From: Bacillus cereus ATCC 14579
GTDB taxonomy: Bacteria; Bacillota; Bacilli; Bacillales; Bacillaceae_G
Reading direction: 5' to 3'
DNA: 64,000 bases
Assembly: GCF_000007825.1 (NCBI RefSeq)
Contig: NC_004722.1
Location: 4,318,501-4,382,500, forward strand
Shown: positions 7,609 to 16,373 of the stretch, piece after piece
Numbering within the stretch: the stretch's first letter is position 1
How the letters are laid out: each line of letters begins with the position of its first letter
Translations under genes and position numbers: made by a program
Notes under the pieces: generated by a model
Told to the model about the DNA's origin: nothing
What the model saw: only the letters and a program-made list of their open reading frames with translations
Databases searched by the model: none

Positions 7609-9945
7609 TTACATGAAATCATACGGTGAAATGTTTTCCACGTCCATTTCCTCGCCATTAACTGTGACCATCTGTACTTCTCCTTGTGATTCTTGCAAGC
7701 GACTAGCTAAAGTTGTTTGACGCATTGCATCATCAAGGCGATTTACACCAGATTGGAAAGCTGCTTCCTCCCCGCAAATAATAAGGAACTTCTTACTTCT
7801 TGTAATACCCGTGTAAATTAAATTACGACGTAACATACGGTTGTAACTTTTCACGATTGGCATAATAACAATCGGAAATTCACTACCTTGTGATTTATGA
7901 ATGGAACAACAATATGCATGCGTAATTTGATTTAAATCGGGCTTCGTATACGTTACCTCAATTCCATCAAATGAAACGATAATCATATCTTGTTGCTCAA
8001 CGTTTTCTTTTGCATAAAACACCGAAACAATTTCCCCAATATCACCATTAAACACTTGGCTCTCCGGCTGATTCACGAGTTGCAGTACTTTATCACCTCT
8101 TCGGTACACAACATCACCGTACTGGATTTCTTTACTCTTTTCCCTCTTCGGATTAAATACTTGTTGCAGCGCTTCGTTTAATACATTAATACCAGCAGGC
8201 CCGCGGTACATCGGTGCTAATACTTGAACATCCCTTGCACTAAAGCCTTTTGTTTTAGCATTTTCGCAAACTTTTTTCACAACCTCAACAATTTGAGCCC
8301 CTGTACAGCTGATAAACGAACGATCTTTTTTGTTTTGCGCTAAATCTGGTGGTAGAGTTCCATTTTTTATCGCATGGGCAAGTTGAATCACTGATGAGCC
8401 TTCCGCTTGACGATAAATTTCAGTAAGCTTCACTGTCGGAACTGCGCCTGCATTTAATAAATCTTTTAATACTTGTCCAGGTCCTACAGATGGCAACTGA
8501 TCTTCATCACCTACAACGATAACTTGAATATTCGTCGGCAACGACTTAAATAGCTGATTTGCAAGCCAAATATCAACCATTGAAAATTCATCGATAATAA
8601 GGAGCTTACCTTGGACAGGATCCGTTTCATTACGCTGGAAAGATCCTTCTGGCGTCCAACCAAGTAAACGGTGAATTGTGCAAGCTGGAAGTCCTGTCGA
8701 TTCACTCATCCGCTTCGCTGCTCTTCCTGTTGGAGCTGTTAATAGTATTGGAAATGGATTATCATCACTGTATTCATTCGGATTTAACGATAATCCGTGA
8801 AGTGACGCATACATTTCAACAATCCCTTTAATAACTGTTGTTTTCCCTGTTCCTGGTCCACCTGTCAATAACATCATCGGTTTATGAAGTGCCGTTTGAA
8901 TTGCTTCTTGCTGAAACGGTGCATATTGTACGTTCAGTTGTTCTTCAATTTCACCTAACGTTTTTAACACTTCCGCTTCTGGAAATGAAGGTGTTTCTTC
9001 TTGATTCATAAGCCTGCGAATAGACTTTACAACACCTTTTTCAGAGTAGAATAACGTCGCTAAATACACTCGTTCTTCTTCTATGATGACTTTCCCTTCA
9101 CTTTGCATCGTTTCAATACAACCTATAATATCTTCCTCAGTCACTCTTCCTTCTTGATTGTTTAAAAGTGACATCGTTTCTCTTACAAGTTGATCTTTCC
9201 TCATATAAACATGACCAAGTTGTAATGAGACATTCTCTAATGTGTAAAAACATCCCGCTCGTACACGGTCGTCATGATTACCCGATATCCCTAACGCACG
9301 CCCTATATCATCCGCTCTTCCAAAACCAATCCCGTCCACTTCTTCAATAAGTTGATACGGATTATTACGAATCACTTCTAATGTCATCTCTTTATATTGC
9401 TGGTAAATCTTAATAGAAAGTTTCGTTCCAAAACCGTAGCCATTTAAAAAGCTCATTACTTTCTCTAATCCTTGATGTTCAACAATTGTCTCATATATTT
9501 CCTGAGCCTTTTGTTTATTAACAACACCATTTAACGCCTCAGGGTCATCCATAATTTTAGAAATAGCATGTTCTCCGAGATGGTCCACAATTTTTTCAGC
9601 TGTACGTTTTCCTATCCCTTTAAATAAATCACTCGCTAAATATTGCACCATACCTGCTTTTGTTTGCGGCAATTCTTTTTTAAATGTTTCAACCATATAT
9701 TGTTTTCCATACTTTGGATGGTCCTTAAAATGACCTGTCAATGTAAACACTTCATCTTCATGCATGCGGGGAAAATGACCGTTTATCATTACTTTCTTTT
9801 CGTCATACGTTTCATTCGTTTCAATGACTTTCATACTGACAACGGAATAGAGGTTTTCTTCGTTGTGGAAAATGGTATGAAGAACTTGCGCTTTTATAAA
9901 CTTTTTTTCTTCCTCAAACAAATCCATTGCATGTTGATTTCCCAT
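7609..9945 (-). CDS. recD2: ATP-dependent RecD-like DNA helicase RecD2
   Basis: A 778-aa superfamily 1B 5'-3' helicase (YrrC), the stand-alone RecD type found without RecBC and tied to DNA repair and replication-fork stability. The N-terminal region has tandem helix-hairpin-helix segments (LFKGIGKRTAEKIVDHLG). The motor has Walker A GGPGTGKTT (about residue 360), Walker B DEFSMVD (about 452) and the late motif HKSQGSEFPIV (about 682). The frame opens at 10023, but GGAGAGGAAAG immediately precedes the ATG at 9945. It begins about 95 bases after the TPR gene yrrB and is probably co-expressed with it. Confidence 0.95.
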   Translation of the reverse strand: MGNQHAMDLFEEEKKFIKAQVLHTIFHNEENLYSVVSMKVIETNETYDEKKVMINGHFPRMHEDEVFTLTGHFKDHPKYGKQYMVETFKKELPQTKAGMVQYLASDLFKGIGKRTAEKIVDHLGEHAISKIMDDPEALNGVVNKQKAQEIYETIVEHQGLEKVMSFLNGYGFGTKLSIKIYQQYKEMTLEVIRNNPYQLIEEVDGIGFGRADDIGRALGISGNHDDRVRAGCFYTLENVSLQLGHVYMRKDQLVRETMSLLNNQEGRVTEEDIIGCIETMQSEGKVIIEEERVYLATLFYSEKGVVKSIRRLMNQEETPSFPEAEVLKTLGEIEEQLNVQYAPFQQEAIQTALHKPMMLLTGGPGTGKTTVIKGIVEMYASLHGLSLNPNEYSDDNPFPILLTAPTGRAAKRMSESTGLPACTIHRLLGWTPEGSFQRNETDPVQGKLLIIDEFSMVDIWLANQLFKSLPTNIQVIVVGDEDQLPSVGPGQVLKDLLNAGAVPTVKLTEIYRQAEGSSVIQLAHAIKNGTLPPDLAQNKKDRSFISCTGAQIVEVVKKVCENAKTKGFSARDVQVLAPMYRGPAGINVLNEALQQVFNPKREKSKEIQYGDVVYRRGDKVLQLVNQPESQVFNGDIGEIVSVFYAKENVEQQDMIIVSFDGIEVTYTKPDLNQITHAYCCSIHKSQGSEFPIVIMPIVKSYNRMLRRNLIYTGITRSKKFLIICGEEAAFQSGVNRLDDAMRQTTLASRLQESQGEVQMVTVNGEEMDVENISPYDFM

Positions 9946-10040
9946 CTTTCCTCTCCTTTCCGATATTTTCACTTTAATGAGCAGTACATCCCCCACCTTT
10001 TTAGATGAGGGATAACTACCCATTAAACTATATTTTTATC

Positions 10041-10700
10041 TTATTCAGCTTCTTGCTCTAATAAACGAACGCCATTACCCGCTAAAAAGTGATCTGGCTG
10101 AATTTCAGTTGCTTTCTTAAATAAAGCGAGAGCCTTCTCATTATTTTCCTCAAATACGTACGCAACACCTAAATTGTAATACGCATCTGCATGCTCTTCA
10201 TCCATTTCTAATACCTTTTCAAAATAAGGTTTCGCCTCTTGAACATGTTCTAATCGCGCGAAGCAAAGTCCGCACTGGAATACAGCTTCTACATCGTTTT
10301 CATCTAATTCTGTTGCTCTTTGTAAGAATGGTAGTGCAAGACGATCATTTCCAAGCTGTACATGTGTGATACCTAACATAAATGTTACATCAGCTGATTG
10401 TAATCCAGCTTGCATTGCTTGTTCAAATACAGCTTTCGCCTCAGTAAATTGCTCTTGGCCATAATATACATTTCCTAAACCATAATAGGCAGCTGCAGAT
10501 TTATCATCTAACTCTAGTGCGCGTTTATAAAATAAAATCGCTCGCTCGCTATCACCTAATACGTCTAATAAATTTGCAAAATTAATGTATCCAAGCGCAT
10601 CTTTCGGATTTTCTTCGATTGCTTCTGTAAAATTTTTAGCTGCTTCTTCCCAGTTTCCTTCTTGCATATATTGAATACCTGTTTCAAGTTTGTTTGACAT
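10041..10700 (-). CDS. yrrB: TPR protein (YrrB-like)
   Basis: A 219-aa protein made almost entirely of about six tetratricopeptide repeats, each with the W-LG-Y-A-F-A-P pattern (for example ALGYINFANLLDVLGDSERA and AYYGLGNVYYGQEQFTEA). TPR arrays bind peptides or other proteins; no enzyme domain or signal peptide is visible, so it is a cytosolic scaffold or adaptor. GAGGTGAAGGAC precedes the ATG at 10700, three codons inside the longest frame. It sits between mnmA and recD2 as in B. subtilis. The partner is unknown. Confidence 0.88.
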   Translation of the reverse strand: MSNKLETGIQYMQEGNWEEAAKNFTEAIEENPKDALGYINFANLLDVLGDSERAILFYKRALELDDKSAAAYYGLGNVYYGQEQFTEAKAVFEQAMQAGLQSADVTFMLGITHVQLGNDRLALPFLQRATELDENDVEAVFQCGLCFARLEHVQEAKPYFEKVLEMDEEHADAYYNLGVAYVFEENNEKALALFKKATEIQPDHFLAGNGVRLLEQEAE

Positions 10701-10773
10701 GTCCTTCACCTCTACAACAAATTATAACAAAGAATGTATTTTCCAAGCGAACGAAAATTCGCTTTATGTAAAA

Positions 10774-10805
10774 GAAACCTCTAACCGCTAATCGGCAGAG
10801 GCTTC
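10774..10805 (-). terminator. Terminator after mnmA
   Basis: Minus-strand GAAGCCTCTGCCG/CGGTTAGAGGTTTC forms a 14-bp imperfect stem followed by TTTT, just after the mnmA stop. Confidence 0.75.
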
Positions 10806-10809
10806 TCGT

Positions 10810-11925
10810 TTATCCTAAATAATCCAATTTCTTACCACTACGGTATACTTCATCAATTGTAGCACCGCCTAAGCACTCATCTCCATCATAGAAAACAACT
10901 GCTTGTCCTGGTGTAATTGCACGAATTGGCTCATCACAAAGAATACGAACTGTATTTTCATCAACGATTTGAACCGTTACTTTATTGTCTTCTTGACGAT
11001 AACGGAATTTCGCCGTGCACTTAAATTCGGTTTCTTTTTCTTTGTTACTTACCCATCCTACATTCGTAGCAATAACTTCATCACCATATAGAAGTTCGTT
11101 ATGGAATCCTTGATCAACATATAAAATGTTTTCTTTTAGATTTTTCCCAACAGCAAACCATGGATCACCATTACCACCAATTCCAAGGCCATGACGTTGT
11201 CCAATTGTATAATACATTAAACCGTCATGCTTCCCTTTCACTTCACCAGATAATGTTTGCATTACACCTGGTTGTGCCGGTAAGTAGTTACTTAAGAAAT
11301 CTTTAAAGTTACGCTCACCAATGAAGCAAATACCTGTACTATCTTTTTTCGCCGCTGTCGCTAAGCCAGCTTCTTTCGCCATTTCACGAATTTGCGGTTT
11401 CTTTAATTCACCTAACGGGAACATTGTTTTTGATAATTGCTCTTGGCTTAATTGATTTAAGAAATATGTTTGATCTTTATTGTCATCAACGCCGCGAAGC
11501 ATTTTATATTCGCCGTCCATATAAGCAACGCGTGCATAATGGCCTGTTGCCACATAATCTGCACCAAGCGCAATTGCATGCTCTAAAAATGCTTTAAATT
11601 TAATTTCTTTATTACACATTACATCTGGGTTTGGTGTACGACCAGCTCGATACTCATCTAAGAAGTACGTAAATACTTTATCCCAGTATTGTTTTTCAAA
11701 GTTTACTGCATAATACGGAATACCAATTTGGTTACACACTTCAATTACATCATTGTAATCTTCTGTTGCTGTGCAGACACCATTCTCATCTGTATCATCC
11801 CAGTTTTTCATAAAAATTCCGATTACATCATAACCTTGCTCTTTTAATAAAAGTGCTGCTACAGATGAATCGACGCCACCGGACATTCCGATGACAACGC
11901 GTGTTTCGTGAGGTAGTTTGTTCAT
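10810..11925 (-). CDS. mnmA: tRNA-specific 2-thiouridylase MnmA
   Basis: A 371-aa enzyme that thiolates U34 of tRNA-Lys, -Glu and -Gln using persulfide sulfur from a cysteine desulfurase. The PP-loop GMSGGVDSS near residue 14 binds ATP. The two catalytic cysteines are in NPDVMCNKEIKF (about residue 102) and STGICFIGERNF (about 200). Adjacent ATGs at 11928 and 11925 both follow GGGAGGTGA; spacing favours 11925. It starts right after the cysteine desulfurase gene, its likely sulfur donor, which here carries a frameshift. Confidence 0.96.
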   Translation of the reverse strand: MNKLPHETRVVIGMSGGVDSSVAALLLKEQGYDVIGIFMKNWDDTDENGVCTATEDYNDVIEVCNQIGIPYYAVNFEKQYWDKVFTYFLDEYRAGRTPNPDVMCNKEIKFKAFLEHAIALGADYVATGHYARVAYMDGEYKMLRGVDDNKDQTYFLNQLSQEQLSKTMFPLGELKKPQIREMAKEAGLATAAKKDSTGICFIGERNFKDFLSNYLPAQPGVMQTLSGEVKGKHDGLMYYTIGQRHGLGIGGNGDPWFAVGKNLKENILYVDQGFHNELLYGDEVIATNVGWVSNKEKETEFKCTAKFRYRQEDNKVTVQIVDENTVRILCDEPIRAITPGQAVVFYDGDECLGGATIDEVYRSGKKLDYLG

Positions 11926-11941
11926 CATGTCACCTCCCATG

Positions 11942-12058
11942 CTAATTTTGTGTTAATCGCTTCACGATTTTCACTGTTTCGTACGCCGCTTTTTCAATTT
12001 GCTCTTTCGTATTTCCAAGTCCAAAACTAAAGCGTACGGATGAACGTATTTGATTCGG
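11942..12058 (-). pseudogene. Out-of-frame 3' tail of the cysteine desulfurase
   Basis: Read in another frame, this stretch encodes NQIRSSVRFSFGLGNTKEQ and a short C-terminal helix ending KRLTQN at a TAG at 11942. That is the conserved C-terminus expected of NifS/IscS-type desulfurases and belongs to the gene at 12027-13088. It is separated from it by a one-base shift around 12056-12058, where GACTCCGAATCAA would restore the frame if one C were absent. Confidence 0.8.
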
Positions 12059-13088
12059 AGTCTTTTCCAAACATCGCTACTAATACATGTGATGGATCAA
12101 TCGAACCAGCTGTACAAGCAGAACCGCTTGATACTGCAATGCCAGCAAGGTCTAAGTTCACAAGAAATGGTTCAATGTTCATTCCTGTAAAACTTACATT
12201 AAGTACATGCGGTAAGCGATGTTCTAAGTTTCCGTTTACCTCGAAAGTAATGCCTTCATTTTTGAAGACAGATACCATTATATCTTTAAACTCTTCATAT
12301 TGGGCATTTTTTTGCTCACGAGTTTTTTCAGCTATAAGAATTGCATGCTGAAGCCCAGCAATACTAGGCACATTTTCCGTACCAGCACGGCGTTTTCTTT
12401 CTTGCTCTCCGCCTATTAATAACGGTTCAAATTTCACATTTGCACCAGCGTATAAGAACCCTACACCTTTTGGCCCATTAATTTTATGAGCTGAAATTGA
12501 TAATAAATCAATTCCAAACTCTTTCACATTAATTTCTACTAAACCGTAAGCTTGTACCGCATCTGTATGGAAATAAGCTTGATGATCTTTTAGCAACTTT
12601 CCTATTTCCACAATTGGTTGCATTGTCCCTACTTCATTATTCCCAAACATAACAGATACAAGAATCGTCTCTTCTGTTAATGCCTTTTGTATGTCAGAAA
12701 CTTGAATAAGCCCTGTTTCATCGACAGGTAAATATGTCACTTCAAACCCTTCACGCTCTAACAATTCGCACGTATGCAAAATCGCATGATGTTCAATTTG
12801 CGTCGTTATTATGTGGTTACCTTTATGACGGTTCGCACGTGCTACACCGATAAGCGCTAAATTATCAGCTTCTGTACCACCGCTCGTAAATATAACTTCA
12901 TTCGGATTCGCATGAATGCTGCGTGCACACACTCGTCTCGCCTCATCTACTGCATGGCGAGTTTGACGTCCATAAAAGTGAATACTAGACGGGTTCCCGA
13001 ATATTTCTGTCATATATGGAATCATCTTTTCGACCACTTCTGGGTGAGTCGGAGATGTCGCAGCATGATCTAAGTAAATGCGTTCCAT
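12027..13088 (-). CDS. iscS: Cysteine desulfurase (IscS/YrvO-like), frameshifted near its C-terminus
   Basis: A PLP enzyme that takes sulfur from cysteine to form an enzyme persulfide, here probably feeding MnmA and Fe-S assembly. It keeps the N-terminal YLDHAATSPTHPEV, the PLP lysine motif SISAHKINGPKGVG, and the catalytic cysteine loop SSGSACTAGS (about residue 330). The frame then ends after 353 aa with SNTFIRTL, whereas the family normally continues about 30 residues through SSVRFSFG; that tail is present in another frame (11942-12058). It lies between cymR and mnmA. A second desulfurase at 47487 is NAD-linked and may not replace it. Real mutation or base error cannot be separated here. 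Confidence 0.88.
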   Translation of the reverse strand: MERIYLDHAATSPTHPEVVEKMIPYMTEIFGNPSSIHFYGRQTRHAVDEARRVCARSIHANPNEVIFTSGGTEADNLALIGVARANRHKGNHIITTQIEHHAILHTCELLEREGFEVTYLPVDETGLIQVSDIQKALTEETILVSVMFGNNEVGTMQPIVEIGKLLKDHQAYFHTDAVQAYGLVEINVKEFGIDLLSISAHKINGPKGVGFLYAGANVKFEPLLIGGEQERKRRAGTENVPSIAGLQHAILIAEKTREQKNAQYEEFKDIMVSVFKNEGITFEVNGNLEHRLPHVLNVSFTGMNIEPFLVNLDLAGIAVSSGSACTAGSIDPSHVLVAMFGKDSESNTFIRTL

Positions 13089-13123
13089 TAAATCTCCTTC
13101 TTTCCAAATCGTTTCACAAGGAA

Positions 13124-13540
13124 TTAAATGTAAAACATATAGCCCCCGTGATTTTCTTCCTCATAACGTACTAAATCTTCTAACGTTGTACTATCTAACA
13201 CTTCTTGCACCGCATCACGAACACGCATCCATAACTGGCGCTGTGCTGGCTCTTCTTCTTCTATCATTTCTACAACACTAATCGGTCCCTCTAATACACG
13301 GATTACATCCCCAGCTGTAATGTTAGCCGGTTGATCAGATAATACATATCCGCCGTATGCCCCGCGCGTACTCTTTACAAGACGAGCGTTACGAAGTGGT
13401 GAAATTAATTGCTCTAAGTAATGCTCGGATAAGTCATGCGCCTGCGCAATTGATTTTAATGAAATCGGACCTTCACCAAACTTTTTTGCAAGATCAATCA
13501 TAATTGTTAAGCCATAGCGGCCTTTTGTTGAAATCTTCAT
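13124..13540 (-). CDS. cymR: Rrf2-family cysteine metabolism repressor CymR
   Basis: A 138-aa Rrf2 winged-helix protein. In B. subtilis CymR, with CysK, represses sulfur acquisition genes when cysteine is plentiful. The N-terminus MKISTKGRYGLTIMIDLA and the HTH region (LKSIAQAHDLSEHYLEQLI), followed by wing STRGAYGGYVL, are typical. No Fe-S cysteine cluster is present, which argues for CymR rather than IscR or NsrR. It sits immediately upstream of the cysteine desulfurase, as in other bacilli. The divergent 13541-13833 region before rarA is AT-rich and holds several possible -10 boxes but no further gene. Confidence 0.93.
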   Translation of the reverse strand: MKISTKGRYGLTIMIDLAKKFGEGPISLKSIAQAHDLSEHYLEQLISPLRNARLVKSTRGAYGGYVLSDQPANITAGDVIRVLEGPISVVEMIEEEEPAQRQLWMRVRDAVQEVLDSTTLEDLVRYEEENHGGYMFYI

Positions 13541-13833
13541 CTATTTTGCACCTCTTTTCAAATTTTCACTTCTATTGGTTATATCTTATTTATAAAAAGA
13601 ACACAATTTAAAATCCTATGAAATTATAGCATAATATAGTATTATAAGAAATTTCAACTTGTGTATCAAAATGATAACATAAAATCACATTGAAAAACTC
13701 GGAAATTATTACAATTGAAAGAAAAATGAAAATATTAACCTTCATTTTTCCCATAAAACAGCATCCTATTTCAAATTCCGTAGAAAAAAATGATACGATA
13801 GAACGAGATTATATATTAAGGGAGACGGTCCAA

Positions 13834-15120
13834 ATGAAACAACCACTCGCACATCGAATGCGCCCTACAAATATTCAAGAAATTATTGGGCAACAACATT
13901 TAGTTGGTGAAGGAAAGATTTTATGGCGAATGGTCCAAGCCAATCATTTTCAATCTATGATTTTATACGGTCCTCCAGGTACAGGAAAAACATCCATTGC
14001 CAGTGCAATTGCAGGAAGTACCGGTACCCCGTTTCGTCTATTGAACGCTGTTACTCACAATAAAAAAGATATGGAAGTTGTCGTACAAGAAGCGAAGATG
14101 CATCGACACCTCGTTTTAATTTTAGATGAAGTTCACCGTCTAGATAAAGCAAAGCAAGACTTTCTATTACCTCACTTAGAAAGCGGACTTCTTACTTTAA
14201 TTGGTGCTACGACAAGTAATCCATTCCATGCAATAAACTCCGCTATTCGAAGCAGGTGTCAAATTTTCGAATTACACGCACTAACAGAAGAAGATATTTT
14301 AATTGGGTTAAAAAGAGCTTTAGAAGATAAAGAAAAAGGGCTTGGAGAATATGCAGTAACGGTAACAGATGAAGCACTACATCACTTTGCAAACGCCTCT
14401 GGTGGTGATATGCGTTCCGCTTATAACGCACTTGAGCTTGCTGTATTATCTAGCTTTACTACAGACGATCAAGCGGCTGAAATCACACTCGAGATTGCAG
14501 AAGAATGCTTACAAAAGAAGAGCTTCGTCCACGACAAAGGCGGCGATGCTCATTATGATGTATTATCAGCATTTCAAAAATCAGTGCGCGGAAGTGATGT
14601 AAATGCAGCACTCCATTATTTAGCACGCCTTATTGAAGCAGGTGATTTACAAAGCATTGGCAGACGCCTTCTTATTATGGCTTATGAAGATATTGGACTT
14701 GCTAGCCCACAAGCTGGACCACGTACACTAGCTGCAATTGAATCAGCTGAACGAGTTGGATTCCCAGAAGCACGCATCCCACTTGCAAATGCCGTTATCG
14801 AGCTATGCTTATCACCAAAATCAAATTCAGCTTATAAAGCACTTGATGCTGCATTACACGATTTACGCAACGGTCAAACAGGTGACATTCCAAGCCATTT
14901 AAAAGATAGTCATTACAAAGGCGCAGAATCACTTGGAAGAGGCATTGGATATTTATATCCGCACGACCATCCAAACGGCTGGGTAAGGCAACAATACTTA
15001 CCTGATAAAATAAAAAGCAAGCAATATTATAAACCGAAAACGACAGGAAAATTTGAGCAAGCACTTTCTACTGTTTATGAAAGATTACAAACTTCGAATA
15101 AAACGAAAAATAAAGGGTAA
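13834..15120 (+). CDS. rarA: Replication-associated recombination protein RarA (MgsA)
   Basis: A 428-aa AAA+ clamp-loader-like ATPase acting at stalled replication forks. Walker A GPPGTGKTS (about residue 50), Walker B LILDEVHR (about 103), and sensor 1 GATTSNP are visible, followed by the C-terminal tetramerisation region (YKALDAALHDLRNG). The frame is open from 13690, but the ATG at 13834 with GGGAGACGG upstream gives the family length and starts exactly at the conserved PLAHRMRPTNIQEIIGQ. It is divergent from cymR. Confidence 0.95.
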   Translation: MKQPLAHRMRPTNIQEIIGQQHLVGEGKILWRMVQANHFQSMILYGPPGTGKTSIASAIAGSTGTPFRLLNAVTHNKKDMEVVVQEAKMHRHLVLILDEVHRLDKAKQDFLLPHLESGLLTLIGATTSNPFHAINSAIRSRCQIFELHALTEEDILIGLKRALEDKEKGLGEYAVTVTDEALHHFANASGGDMRSAYNALELAVLSSFTTDDQAAEITLEIAEECLQKKSFVHDKGGDAHYDVLSAFQKSVRGSDVNAALHYLARLIEAGDLQSIGRRLLIMAYEDIGLASPQAGPRTLAAIESAERVGFPEARIPLANAVIELCLSPKSNSAYKALDAALHDLRNGQTGDIPSHLKDSHYKGAESLGRGIGYLYPHDHPNGWVRQQYLPDKIKSKQYYKPKTTGKFEQALSTVYERLQTSNKTKNKG

Positions 15121-15157
15121 CATAAACGAAAACGTCACCATTATGGAGGCTTCGCTT

Positions 15158-15799
15158 ATGAAAACACGTCAAGATGCATGGACAAAAGAAGATGATCTCC
15201 TTTTAGCAGAAACTGTTTTGCGACATATTCGCAGCGGAAGTACACAAATAAAAGCGTTTGATGAAGTTGGCGACGCTTTAAACCGCACTTCCGCAGCTTG
15301 TGGTTTTAGATGGAATGCTGAAGTAAGACCGAATTACGAAGATGCGGTGCAGCTTGCAAAAAAACAACGTAAAGAATTAAAACGTTCTGAAGCTAATATA
15401 GAAAAAGATCGGTTCACGAAAACGAAACAACTCGTAATTGACGCCGATTTTTCAGAAGATATTACGCCAAGTAAACAAGATCTTACAATGCAAAATGTCA
15501 TTTCATTTTTACAAAATTTAGAACATAACAATCCTTCACTTGCAAAGTTGCAAACTGAAAATGATGTATTACAAGCTCAACTCACCTCTCTGCAAAAAAC
15601 GAATCATGAACTTGAAACGAAATTAGCAGTACTCACAAAAAAACAACAAGCAATCGAAGAAGATTACGCGATGCTTGTTCGAATTATGGATCGTGCTCGA
15701 AAACTTGTTTCAGTCGAAGAGCAAGAAGAGCATATTGCCCCGATTTTCAAAACCGATCAAAATGGGAATTTAGATATTATTTATTCTGCAGAGAATTAA
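15158..15799 (+). CDS. RsfA-family transcriptional regulator
   Basis: A 213-aa protein of the RsfA (prespore-specific regulator) family. The N-terminus MKTRQDAWTKEDDLLLAETV is a Myb/SANT-like DNA-binding helix set, ending in the conserved SAACGFRWNAEVRP. Its C-terminal half is a predicted coiled coil (about residues 125-190, QTENDVLQAQLTSLQKTN), suitable for dimerisation. GGAGG sits 8 bases before the chosen ATG; the frame itself is open from 15053 inside rarA. RsfA tunes sigma-F gene expression in B. subtilis, but this group has several paralogues, so the exact role is open. Confidence 0.85.
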   Translation: MKTRQDAWTKEDDLLLAETVLRHIRSGSTQIKAFDEVGDALNRTSAACGFRWNAEVRPNYEDAVQLAKKQRKELKRSEANIEKDRFTKTKQLVIDADFSEDITPSKQDLTMQNVISFLQNLEHNNPSLAKLQTENDVLQAQLTSLQKTNHELETKLAVLTKKQQAIEEDYAMLVRIMDRARKLVSVEEQEEHIAPIFKTDQNGNLDIIYSAEN

Positions 15800-15844
15800 A
15801 AACAGGGATGTCACTTTTTTAACTGAGTGACATCCCTGTTTGTT
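15800..15844 (+). terminator. Terminator after the rsfA-like gene
   Basis: AACAGGGATGTCACT/AGTGACATCCCTGTT is a 15-bp near-perfect stem followed by TGTTTTC. Confidence 0.88.
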
Positions 15845-15879
15845 TTCGGTGAACCATATATAGATATCGGTAAATGAAA

Positions 15880-16016
15880 TTATATTAACGTTTTTTCGAA
15901 TATATCTATCACAACTTGCAATATATCAACGATTTTTCAAATATATCTATCACAACTTGCAATATATCAACGATTTTTCAAATATATCTATCACAACTTA
16001 CAATATATCAACGATT
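15880..16016. repeat. 41-bp direct tandem repeat, three full copies plus a degenerate one
   Basis: The core ATATATCTATCACAACTT begins at 15900, 15941 and 15982, an exact 41-base period. Each is followed by AATATATCAACGATT. A degraded partial unit (TATTAACGTTTTTTCGAA) precedes the first. The copies are nearly identical and non-coding. It occupies most of the gene-free stretch 15845-16145, which otherwise shows nothing clear. Confidence 0.9.
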
Positions 16017-16145
16017 CAATAAAGGATATCGATTTAACGACAAAGATTGACAATAACATTCCTCCTTGTCATACAAGGAAACTCCTAAAACGAATTGGAT
16101 ATTTTTTACTAAAATGTTATTATAAACATATACCTTTAAAGGGAA

Positions 16146-16328
16146 ATGGTTGCTATTTCATTAATAATCTTCAAAATAACTCTTGGCCTTCTCGTCCTAA
16201 CTTTAGCTCTTTTCACCATTAACAGTCTAAAAAAGACATCCGCCTATAAATCAGATAAATATGATTATTGCTTACTAACCTTACTTACATTTGAACTAGT
16301 AGTGATGCAAATATTCATATTTCTTTAA
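16146..16328 (+). CDS. Small predicted membrane protein, doubtful
   Basis: A 60-aa ORF with two hydrophobic segments (about residues 3-25 and 41-60) around a polar loop with SLKKTSAYKSDKYD. The upstream AAAGGG is only about two bases from the ATG, too close for a good ribosome binding site. A strong hairpin follows. The two-helix pattern and terminator favour a real gene; the poor start and lack of a recognised family count against it. Confidence 0.42.
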   Translation: MVAISLIIFKITLGLLVLTLALFTINSLKKTSAYKSDKYDYCLLTLLTFELVVMQIFIFL

Positions 16329-16335
16329 TACATAT

Positions 16336-16372
16336 AAAAAAGCATATATCCAAAATGGATATATGCTTTTCT
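16336..16372. terminator. Bidirectional terminator before the tcdA stop
   Basis: AAAAAAGCATATATCCA/TGGATATATGCTTTT forms an 11-bp stem with flanking A and T runs, so it can work for tcdA (minus) and the small ORF (plus). Confidence 0.85.
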
Positions 16373-16373
16373 T

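Noticed and set aside
13690..13833. 48-codon N-terminal extension of rarA
   Set aside because: No ribosome binding site at the first ATG; GGGAGACGG precedes the later one, where family homology begins.
15880..16016. 41-bp repeats considered as a CRISPR or replication iterons
   Set aside because: No spacers, no cas genes, and no replication initiator nearby; simple tandem duplication is enough.
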